64,000 nucleotides of DNA from Malachius bipustulatus (lineage: Eukaryota; Arthropoda; Insecta; Coleoptera; Melyridae). This document shows, piece by piece, positions 1 through 12,000 of the stretch. Where the stretch lies: the NCBI GenBank assembly GCA_910589415.1, contig OU342636.1, forward strand, positions 40,749,735-40,813,734, in the 5' to 3' direction. How positions within the stretch are numbered: position 1 is the first letter of the stretch; the number at the start of each line of letters is the position of its first letter. The translations under genes were made by a program, and so were the position numbers. The notes beneath the pieces were generated by a model. The model was not told where the DNA came from. It searched no databases and saw only the letters and a program-made list of their open reading frames with translations.

Positions 1-65
1 AATATAATTAAATAATAAACGTCTTATATAAATTAAAAACAAATCACAAATTAACTATGTATACT

Positions 66-84
66 TTAAGGTCGTCGCATTTTT
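66..84 (-). CDS. Sgo: Sgo exon 12, end of shugoshin C-terminal box
   Basis: This tiny terminal exon follows a poly-T tract and a CAG acceptor. It completes a split Lys codon and adds K-M-R-R-P and a TAA stop. The KMRR ending is what makes the preceding KEPS motif a full shugoshin box. A gene caller would easily miss it and end the protein at the stop just past the exon 11 donor. Confidence 0.8.
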
Positions 85-3000
85 CTGGAAAAAAAAAAAA
101 TCATGAGCAAGTAAAATAAAATTTTATATTTTTACTTACTTCACTATACTCGGCTCTTTTAAATTTTTAGGTCTGGATGATCTAACAGGTCTTCGAGGTG
201 GACTGAAAAATGCAAGATCAAGAAAATTACTGATGTGCATAAATTAGCATAAAGTAGAGAGTGGCAGTCTTTCAGATAGATAGGCAACTCCCCTCTTTTT
301 CAAATCATAAGAATGTTTCCAACTATGTAGTGTCACCTATTAGATTTAGATTTATCGTGAGTGGGCCATTGTAACACCTCCACTGCGACCGAAGGTTTAT
401 TGTGGCTCTAGTGTCACCTATTCGTCAGTATCGCATACGGGACGAATCGGTGGTCCGATTGCGTATAGTTTCCTAGACAGCCTCAAGTGTCACAAGGTAA
501 ATTGCAATTTTCACTTTCAAATACATTTTAGTCATAATAAGACCAACAACAGCTACTTACACCCCACACCCTTAGAAACATTAACTTTATTGAAAGTTCT
601 TGAATCTTGAAAAACCAAAATCCCGTCCTGGAGCTGACAGATAAGTTTTTAAGATGCAAATGGGTTAATGAGAAAAATCTTATAAGTACAGCCACTGAGC
701 AATTAAACAATTAAAACAGCATAGTGTCAAAGTAAAATAATTAGTGTACTGCATTACAGTTAAATATAAAAAACTTAGGACATACAGTAATAAAAAATGA
801 TTACCTTCTCGGAGAGTTGCTGGTTCTTTCAGGACTAACACAATCGCTTGTGTCTTCATCAGACATACTTGGTTTTCTAGGGTTGGATCTTCTCTTTTGG
901 ATCTTGGCTGAAACAAAAGTTTTCGTCTTGACCGTAATTTTTGATTTGGTCTTGGTTTTCGGCCGCCCTCTAGGCGTTAATGATCCCGAGTTTCTTCGCC
1001 CGTCCTTACTACTTGACGAATCTGATTCTGATTTATTTCGCTCTCGTCTCGGTGATTCTAATTTTCTCGGTCGACCTCTAGGTTGTGTCGACACCGAAGT
1101 TTTCCTTGCTTCCTTTTTAGGCAAAGCTTGTTTCACGCTTTGACCTTTTGAGGTACTCTGTCTATTCGATTTATTAAAAGTGCAGTCCGAACTATATTCT
1201 CGGTCCACATTTGAGACTCGTGATTCTGAATTATCTTCAACTTGGGGTTCAGGCAAACTTATTCCAGTTATATCGAGTTGTTCAACTTTTACATACAAAG
1301 ATTTACTAACTGCTCGACGAAGAGTTACGAAATCAGAACTGCTTGAAGTTGTTGAAGGGCTTTCATCGGTTCTTCTTTTTTTCTCTTCTCGGCCGAGAGG
1401 GGTGTGTTGTACAGGGGAAAATAATCTCCTTTTAGCGGGAGATTTTGAAAGTTTTTCTTTCGAAACGGGACTTAAAGTTTTTTGTTGATTTTCACAGTCT
1501 TTAAATTCTGATGAAGAATTTTTACTCTGCGTTGAAGGTGTAAAATTTACAAAATTAGGATTTCTTGAAATTCTTAACTTTCGTCTTGTTCTTGGTGATG
1601 GAGTCAAGTTATTTCTGAAAAAGTATTAAAATTAAATTAGACATAATTTTATTTTATTGAAAAAAGGGGAACTTAATTTTTGGATAAGGCACAGTCGCTG
1701 ATACATTCTGGTAGTTTGGCTATGAGGTACTACTATACTCTTCAGCCACACACTTTTAGGTAGGTACATGTATTTTATACAAAATTCTACTGATTGCAAT
1801 TTATGGCACCTCATGCATGGTGGCAAGTTAAGAAAATGTTCATAATATGCGAAAATTTGAAGTTTTTATGTTTCTTTTGCCATCAGTTTGTGCTTTTCAA
1901 AAGATTAAATTTGAGCCTCGACTTGAGCACATTAAATTCATGGTGTTATTTTGGTTCAGGAAAAAAAAATGACATTTAGCTAAACTCAAAAAATCAAAAA
2001 CACAGTACAGTGAAAACCGATTATAACGACATCGTTTAGTACGACGTTCTGGATATAACGACCAAATGTTGAAGTCCCAGTTTAGTCTCATAAAAATCAC
2101 CTTACATAGAAACCGTTTAGTACGACATCGCTTACTGCGACGTATCGGTAATAGCGACGTAGTGATCTTGGATTTTTCACGGAATCGTGTCGGTTATAAC
2201 GACCGACGGATGTTTATGCTGTAAATTCTGAATTTCACGCTTCCCGTCGTCGGGCGAGGGCCTGTTTTTATTTGGTTTTTTATTGCGTGATCGGACAATG
2301 GAGGTGATTTAGGTATTTCTCCGAATAGGATGGTTCAGGAGCGAACTGGAGGCTTATAAAATACATACATACTAAATACCTATGTATCTCAGAACATAAT
2401 AAAAAATTAAAATTGTACATACCTACCTGTATCCTCAAAAATTAATAAATTTTTGGTAGATAAATATGTATTTGAAAATTGTGATGCCTTTATATACGTA
2501 TTATTTATTTAAACCTCAATTCTTTGAATTTACATACATAATATCATGTAGTATGTGGTATGTGGTGTCAGTTAGTAAAAAATGCATTTAATTGCCTATA
2601 ACGACTATCGGCTATAACGACCGCATATTGATGGTCCCCTCAATGTCGTTATATCCGGTTTTCACTGTATTTTGAAAATTAAAAAGTGTTTTGCAGGAAA
2701 GGACCTTGCATTGGTCATATGAAAATTAACCCTCGGTTAAAATTGCTGAAATTAAAAGATGTTATTATATTGTTTGTGGTGATCAAAAGTCTCCATGGGT
2801 GTGAATGACGAATATGTATACTAGGGTGGCCCTTAAAACCGATGTGAAGCAATTTTAATCATGATGCCCCTTCATTAGTTCGAAATAAATGAAGACTTAA
2901 TAACCGTTAATCCCGAATTGTTTCCCTTTCAAATAACATGGGGTTTTTGCACAATTTCTTTGTATTTTTTTTTTCAAACCTCACAAACGCGAAGAAATCT

Positions 3001-6000
3001 AAAAACTATGCGAATTGCATGTAAAGTAGTAGTTAGTACTTTATATAACAATAATAATTTATTATTATTAACACCTCATCATCATTAGATTTAATAAACT
3101 TACGGCCGGTTGCACAGAAGTAATTAAAAATCTTGTCAGATAATTACTGATTTTAAATTACAAATTTTGAAAATATGGTGAATATTTCCAATGATCTTTT
3201 ATTTTTTATCGGTAATTAACTCTTCTAAAAGGGAGTAGAATTTATTTGCAGCAATATCAGACCAATTATTTGTTAAAACAGGCCAGGTCAGGTCAGGTGT
3301 GACTCAATAAACTAGGCAGAGAGAACAAAATTCACCTCAAATGGATACCAGGACACACTGGGATTGAGGGAAACGAACGTGCCCACTCATTGGCAAGAAA
3401 AGGAGCATCGACACCCTTCATAGGACCAGAACCATTCTGTAGCCTCGAAGACACGTTCTTCAAGGCAGAACTTCGGAAGGAAGAAGAAAAACTGAGAGAA
3501 ATCCATTGGAATAACCTCTCAGGATTAAGACAATCCAAGGAGCTCCTCGGGAACTTTAACCGAGAAAGGTCAAGGAAACTCCTGACCCTCAACAAAGGAA
3601 GTCTCAGAATGCTAACAGGATTCCTAACAGGTCATTGCAAGCTCAATGAACATCTGAGGAAACTTGGTATAGAAATATCAGGTCAGGTGTGCAAAGTCGA
3701 TAAAACAAAGGATGAAAATTTTAGAAAATTAAAAAATGAGGTAAAATAGATTTCAGAGATTCTGAGAGGCTTTTCTGGGTTCTCAGATACGTTACCACAG
3801 AATAGGTACAATCAGAATATAAACTTCAATAAAAATACCGAGTTCGTGCATCTACTCGGCGCATAGAGATCCGCCATGATTTGAGATGAGCTTTCATTAG
3901 TTTTGAATGCGGGCCCACAGAATAGAGTTGTACCTATTCTGCGGCGGGCTGGTGGCGGGCCTGCGTTTCTACTCTGAAGCAATGGCCGCTAGAGGTGTGG
4001 CTTGTCTCTAAATCTAAAAGATCAAAGGCGCCGCCGGCGAGTTTAGCTTCTGATTGTATCTATTCTGTGACGTTACTATGAGAATCTATGCAAATTTCTA
4101 ATGTTTATATTTATTTTTTCATCATTTTTATACGTGCAGCCAATCAAATCGCAAAAAAATAAAGATAAATTAATTTATATGCTGTGTGTAGGCTTTCACG
4201 GCTGGATTCTATTGAAATCGTAATTGATTTCGGGCTGCTCAGCCGTGGTCGATGGAGATTTGCTCCGAACATTTCTCAGTGCTTATGTGTGCACAAGAAA
4301 TGCTTCCATTCCTCGTGTTCACTGATAACTGACTGCTTGGACGGAAGAGCGCTCCTATTTATAGGGCGATTATCTGGTAATGTCACACCCCCTCCACTGG
4401 CTATCTCCACGACAGCAACGGTCGGTCATTGCTGTGGTGTTCTATGTATCACCATCCTAACAGGGTGATAAAAAATTTGCTATTTTGTTTATTCTGTTCA
4501 TCTTTTTGTTAATTTGCTAACTTCATTATTATCGGTTAATTAGTCGGTTCAATTAGCAAACGAGAATAATTTTTATCGCTCATTACAGAGGTGATAAAAG
4601 CCAAACAATTGAAATTCCATGTCATGAGATATTTAAAAAAATAATTTTTTTAAATGGGAAACCCTGTATATTACATATTACATTTTCATATTGACTGGAG
4701 AAGCATAAACAAAAATGACCTTGACATTCCTAGGGTACAGAATAGCTTATGCGTTTAAAATAAGTAAGACTAGATAGTGAGTTAAAAAGAAGTTAAAATC
4801 TTTTTTTTACCATAAAAATCATTTATAAAATTTACAAACTTGAAAAAAATATTGCTATACCATTGTAGAACATTAAAACTGAAGATAGGGACATTACAGG
4901 TAAACAGTTTTCTGATATTTTTAGGTATTTTCGTTATAAATGATTCTGTAAATCGGAAAATTGCGATTTTCACATGTTTTTAACTCGTAAGTATATTGAT
5001 TGATGATAAATAAAACACTAATGTTTTAAAAGATTCTACTGATGTATATTGCTGGATATTAACGTTACACGTGTTTCACTACTTTGTAGCATCTTCAACA
5101 TACGTCCTAACCTCTCTCCCACCATCCATAGAAGTGCTCTTAGATGGTGAGAGCGTTCTGTTGTGTACTCATACAATTACAAGTTCTCAATTCGACAGGG
5201 CGTTGTTACAATAAACTCATATATACAACTTAGTATATTATTACAATGATGCCAAATTGTTAAATTTGAAAATCTTAATTGAAATATTTCACAATTTATG
5301 ATCTCAAAATGTTGGTTTTGAAAACCGAGAATGTGTTCTGGATAAAGCGGATTCAGGATAATCACTATTTGGATAATCGAGCTTCTACTGTATTTCTAAA
5401 AAAAAACTCATTTGCAACTTGAATTCTACCAACAGCAGGGAATGATTTTTATGATTTAAACTGCTTTGCTTTAATGTTAACACAATTGTTTTTGCTTCAA
5501 GTTAATACATAATTTTATTAATCTGTCATTCGAAGTGACTTTACAAATGTCAAAGCTTGAACAGATTCGAGTTGGAGAAAACAATGGAATCACTCGTCTT
5601 TAAATTAAAGAGTTAAATAAGGTTATTTTTAAAACTTAAATCCTTTGAACTTTTGAACAACAAAATTTAAAGCAAATGCTAATATTAGAGCAAAGCAAAA
5701 GAAATCATACCACTTCACAACTAAAATCGTTTAAAATCATTTAAATCGCACATAAAAACTTTATAAATCTCAAACTTACTTTTCTTTCAAAGGAGAAGGA
5801 GAAGAGAGAGTTAAACCAAGCCTAAAAATAATAATATGTATTAGTATGAATTATTATTACATAAAAACAATAATATTATTTTCATTTATAAAAATAAAGA
5901 AACAGATCGAGAAACAATCATCGAGGCTTCACACTCACCCCTTCATTACTTTCATTTTTGACAAGTGCGTGCTGAATGTATCATCATCCGAGGAATCATC

Positions 6001-9000
6001 TTCTGTACGAGAGGTAGAACGGTTCGCTTTGTCTGCTCCAGCAGATGTAGTAGCGCCTAAAGATTCAGGACGGGAACCGGCTTGACTCAGTCCACTAGGA
6101 CCCGCAGAACTCGAGGGTTCTCTACTTGGTAGAAGATCTCGTCGATCCCGCTCGCTCATCGAGGGCCTGCACTGATAGATGTTCCTTTCTTGGGACACCC
6201 GAGGAGCTTGCAGATAAGCCATCTGTTCGGGAGTTATCTGATTCAGGTACACTTTTAGCTGAAAGAGTACGCTGTCATTAATTTCCACGATAGTCTGAGA
6301 GAAGAAAGTGGTGAATGGGATTATTCTAGACAAGTTGTAACATGCTAATTGGGCATGTTCCAACTATCTTTTTATTTTCAATTTTATTATTCTATTTTAA
6401 GTTTATTTATCTGTGACTGAAACTTTCCGCGCCCGTATTCGTATTGAGTGTTGCCTATAGGTCACCACTCGAGATGATAGTCTCTCTGGTGAGGCACACC
6501 GATTGAAGTTGGAACGCTAGAGGAGAGCGCGAACACCTTCTTTTCTTCTGCAAGTCGAAGTCCTATTGTTTTTGATTGTTATTTACAAACATATGAGTAC
6601 AATATTCAAGAATATTCAAATACGTTCAAGAAGAAACTGATGTTTTTTGAAGTTAATTGGACATTCCCAACTTTTTGTGTCATTGAGAATACGTTACCTT
6701 AGAGTACCTGGATATTGGCAGATTTTTATTGTATAAGAGTACGGAAGGTTAGTGTTATTTTACTTGGATGTCTCTTTTTACGTTGCAGTTACTTTCTCGC
6801 GTCAAAGTTGGATCATCTGCTTCTGTGTGGTTTCAATCGAGATTCACAACCATTGTCATTGACGTCCATTTTAATAATTATAAAAGTATCTACTTAAAAA
6901 TTTCCCTGATTATAGTCGAACAAGAAATATAACGAATTGATTTAACAGTTTAATTTAATTTTCCTGCGGATGAATTAAAATAAAATTCCTCTAAGGAATT
7001 TATTCTAGAAGACAAATTTGTGACGTATTTTTTGAATTATTAATAAATCTGCATAAAAAAATATTCCAGACTCATTTTCGGTGTATAGTGATATCACAAG
7101 TGATTGACGATAAGTCTGTCTATTTATTTCTAATGAAATTGAGTTGATTCTAGAAAACACCATAAGAAAACGCTTAAAAACACGAGATGTCCTCTGGACT
7201 CGTGGTGTTTTCTATAAACAACTCGGTTAAGTTTAGAAAAAAGACTGCCTTTTTCAATAAATTCAATTTTATTAGACTATTTCAGGAACAAAGTCAAAGG
7301 TCAAAAAATTTTAATTCAGCAGAAGTGACTCATAATTTTGAAATCGGGATATTGAATTGAGGTGGCCTGCTCTCTTTCAGATCGCTACCGACCAGAAAGA
7401 AAGGAAATATTAGCTTCCGTACTCTTTATCATAATTTTGTATCAAGCAAGGTCTCTACGTCAGTACGTCACCCTAGTAAGCGCCAGTGTCGGTAAAACAG
7501 GTACCCTAATGTATCTATTTAGGTCTTGCCATCTGACAGTGAAAAATAGATTATTTAAAATGAATAGATCTCTGTAGCTAACATTGCTTGTTGCTTGCAC
7601 ATTTAATATTTGAAATAAATATCATCGAGTGTAATTTCTAAGAGACTTTGAACTGAACTGGAGAAAATACTTACATCCACTACTCCAGAGAAAACACCAG
7701 AATGGTTTTCATAAACATTGGATTGTTCAGTTTCTAGTTCTTCCTCTATTGTGCTCAGTCTGGATCTAGAGCTATAAAAAAATATACACACGATTAAAAA
7801 ATCGCAAAATATTATATGTAATTAAAAAAATTTCAACTTGAAAAAAAATCCGTCGTCACTTACTTTCTTAGCTCCTCAGTCTCAAGTTCTTCGTCTAGAA
7901 AAATAAAAATAATCTTTTAAGCCTTTTAAAAATCCTTTACAACTAGAAACTACAGATAGAATTAACGGGAGTAGTTAGTACCACATCTATGACCATTACA
8001 CTAAAATTACTCAATAGTAACTCAAATTAATGAGACAACACTGCTAATAATGAAATCTCAGTGAGAAGCAAAGTATGTATTGGTATTGTTCTTAACAGAA
8101 AAACTTACCTAAATCAGATAGATCTGATAAATTCAACAAGTCTTGCCTGTTCGATCTTCGCTGAAAACTTACATTATTAGTTTCGTTGATTGAATCGTTC
8201 TAGAAATGAAAATGAGCGATTAATAAAAACATTTCCAAAAATAAGATTAAATACTTACAACGGATATATCGTTATCGACATTATTGTCTGTAATTGCAGC
8301 GTGCGGAAGTATGTCTTGTGAATCCGTGACTCTGGTTAGTCTGATTGTCGGTACATGCAGAATGTGTCCGTTAACCATATGTGGATTGACAACATGGGCT
8401 TTATCTTTAACCAATGGTTCAACTGAAACATAGTTACATAATTCGTTTCAGAAATTTAGAATAAAATTAATCATCAACATGAACAAGAGAAAAAAGTGTA
8501 TCATTCTGAATGAAAAGAAGACCAGAAATACTCTCTGTACACTGAGAGTTGTCCGTTGTCATGCCACACTGATTCTGACTAAACAATTTCATTTAATTCG
8601 ATTTGAATCGTACACTTATTTCTAAGTCGAACCAGATGTGGTATCGCAGTTCGTGTCAGTGGCGTGTGTTGAGGAATAATGAATATCCTATAAATATATT
8701 ATTTCGACAAGTTATTGACGAAGTAGTGCCTTGCAACTTTTTGATAACAAATATTACATAATGCAAGTAAATAAGAATGATAATGTAAATGTTAATAATA
8801 ATTATTATTGTTATCATCATGATAGGAATATCATGTCACCTACCTGCTGGTTGCCGTTTAAAAGAAAGAATAACACCTCCGTTTTCTTATTTGCAAGTAA
8901 AATATTCCAGCAATTTTACCACAAGACCACGTACTAGGGAGTTCAATCGTTTCCCAGGCAAAACAAGGAAATAGATTTTTAGGCATTCGCGAAATTAAGT

Positions 9001-12000
9001 TACTCATAGTTTATCACACCGTACAATATAACACAGGTAATTCTGCTAATTTCGTATTAAAAACGTTTCAAATCACAACAAAAACCTTATTTAGTATATT
9101 TACCGCTGACACTGACACTTGAGAGTAGCGACGATCGTAATATCGTATCAATCTAAGCGTTCAAGACGCGAGTCGATACTTCCGTCTCACTCTTGCTCAT
9201 CTTTTTAGAATTGCTGACGATTCAAACGTATTTCTGACAATACGTCCCATTTTAACTCGATTGGGTATGCAATGCAATAGAAGGAGTAAGGAATATAACG
9301 AGATGATGTATCCTTAGTTCTCACAACAGACAACTCTCAGTGTACAGACTTTATATTGTTAGGGGCTTTATGGATGATAAATAATGGTACCTGGTTTATA
9401 GGTACCTGGACTCAGAGCTTACCAAAGAAATGCAGGTCTATGGGTCGGTTTCATAATAATCGTTAAAGTCACTTTAACTATCGTTAAAAACAATGATAAC
9501 CGAGGTAGAATTAGACTTTAATATTGACAATTTTGAAGAATCTATTTTCTTAGAATGGAGACTACCGGCCTGGTTTGAAATATCAAAGAATTTTTTTATT
9601 TTCAAAAGCAAGGTTTATATTTATTTGAAACGAAATTAACTTCAGTTTTTTTTTATATGTTTTTCCTTTGGGATACAAGTACTCAATTTAAAAAGTTGTT
9701 ATTCTACTAACCTCTTACTGACCCAACATTGGTGGAACCACGACTTTCTTTCAGGCTGCTTGCTATTTGGCATAAACTCATCAGGCTGGCAAAGTCATTA
9801 GAGAGATCGGTTGTCTTGTTCAGACTTTTTCTCAGTACTGACTCCATGTTTATGACTATATTGCTGAGGTTCTGAAAAAATGACAACAGGTAAAAATGAA
9901 GAATAAAGAGAATAAGAAAGAAGATAAAAACAACTACATACAACATGGAAATTATACACCAGAATATTCAATCAATCGAAAATTAATTCTGTAAAGAGGT
10001 TAGAAGAATTTTTAAAGAACTTTCCAGAATGCATATTTATATGTCTTACGGAAGGAACACTGGAAAACCAAGGACCAATTGAATAACTATGGAATAAATA
10101 GGTTCTACCTTGCTGAGGCCTGCTATCAGGATAAAAAACTCAACATGGAGGCAGTGCAATATTTTTTGCAAGAAAAGGACACAATTAAAAAAAAAACTTC
10201 CCTAGGTAATGGAGCTGTCAGAAATTGGAGTTTGTGAATGCAGTGAAGTGAGTGTGAATTCATTATCATTATACACGGTAAAAAATTGATAATAATGTCG
10301 ATGTACACACCTGGCAATCATGTGAGTGAGTTCCTGACAAAATTGGAACAGATTGTACTGACAATAATTGTAAATTATAAAGGATACATTTCTCTGGTAT
10401 GACATTTTAATATATCCATGCACAGAGAAGATAATAACAAAAACAAAGAAGCGATTTTCTCAATGCTAAGTACGGCTCAAAATCCCTAATAGAGACAACA
10501 TCTTTACAAACTATAAAGTAGAGTGTACAGTATCATACTTTAATATCGGATTACACAGCTCAGAAGAACAGATGAAAGCAAATTGACTAGGAAGAAATCT
10601 ATAGTACCACGAGATGCCAATGAAGCTTGGAATAAATTCCAAAACATATTATAACGAGACCACTCTGGAAAAATTTTATTAGTTGTTTTCTTTAACATTT
10701 CAATTTCACCATTTCGTTTGTTTACATTCTTTATGATGGCTATAAGGCAACGACAGTTTCGCGACGCATGTCTCTGGAATGACGCATTGACGGCCGGTGT
10801 GAGTTCTGCAATCTACGAGAATGTGCCTACTGTTTCGACGGTGGGTCGGGGGACTATATAAGGACCGCCGTGTGGCTGCGTAGAGTAGTAGTAGAATCTT
10901 GGACGTGAAGGTGAAAGCTGAAGTATAGTAAGCAAGACAGAACAGTAGTGACTAGTGAGTGATTATATAGATAAGTGGTGTAGTATCTGTGAGTGAAGAC
11001 AAGAGGACAGCTGTGTTTATTATTTAGATTTAGAGGTTATTTAGTGGTGGATTTATTATTGTGAGACCTGTAACAATATTTTTACACCATTTTAATGAAA
11101 GTTTTCTTGCTAGAAGGGTATCTGTGGGAAAAAATTTGCAAGTGCACAAAAGTAATGAAACTAATATGTACAAAAAGATTGTTTGTACAAAAAGAAAAGT
11201 CATTAAAGAATCAGACAATAAATCAAAAACCGTTTGGTCTATAGATAGCAAAATAAAGGGCACACACCTGGTAAACGAACAAAAAACCAAGTACCAGGAA
11301 ATAAAACACGAGCTGTAAATGATTTTAAAAGCTACTTCCTAAAAAATTGTATACAAACCCTGACACCCGAGATATCGAAACCTCGTGTAAACCATGTCAA
11401 ACAATCAGACAGATCAAAGTTCCGGAGCAGCTGAAGGCAACAGGCAATTGTGAGACCTGTGTACAAAAAGGGTAACATGTCAAAGATTGAGAACTATCAG
11501 CCAATTAGTCTGCTGACGAGCTTCTCAAAGGTCTTAATCATAGGAAATTTATGACCTTCAATGGTGCGAAGACAATGGTATGGGGACGACTTTATTCCAA
11601 AGGCAACTCACAACAGACGATATACCTTTAAAGGTTCAACTGGAGAGAATCGCCAGAACAGTCCCTGGTAGTTCGCATCTGGGAGAGCCAGAAAAATTTG
11701 GGAATTCGTCTGCTGTGAAAACACAAATAATGTAAAGTCTGAAGTGAGATCTTTCTGTAATTTTGTTCCTGTCATGAGCGTGTCATTCAAAGTGACGCCT
11801 GAAGAACATTTCACCGATGCGTCCATCACAACCGTGAGTTTTGTTGTAGATGAGTCGGGACGAATAATGCAATGATGTGGAATATAGTAAATGAAATCTG
11901 GAAACTGCTCCGAATCTGAGACTTCTTCCATATAATTAGAATCTAAATATTCCTTCATAGTCCAGTCGCTAAAGCAAAAATTGTACTCAAAGTTCATAAA

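Larger units (their letters stand above)
1615..5779 (-). other. Sgo intron 9, repeat-filled
   Basis: This 4.2-kb intron holds a pogo-like MITE (2008-2667), a LINE RNase H fragment (about 3301-3700), a small MITE (3796-4069), a dispersed-repeat-like stretch (4181-4475) and a pogo terminus (5320-5392). Sequence at about 3115-3250 resembles 60480-60600 near the right end. I recognise nothing in 1615-2007 or 2700-3100. Confidence 0.6.

Noticed and set aside
817..1488. Plus-strand frames of about 100 residues over Sgo exon 10
   Set aside because: Antisense shadows of a low-complexity exon whose phases match its neighbours.
8161..8172. GTAAGTTTTCAG within Sgo exon 5 as a tiny intron
   Set aside because: Twelve nucleotides is too short for a spliceosomal intron, and the frame is open through it.
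11057..11460. 14-bp direct repeat ATTGTGAGACCTGT near 11057 and 11447
   Set aside because: The second copy is part of the LINE RT coding scrap; I could not define an inserted unit between them.
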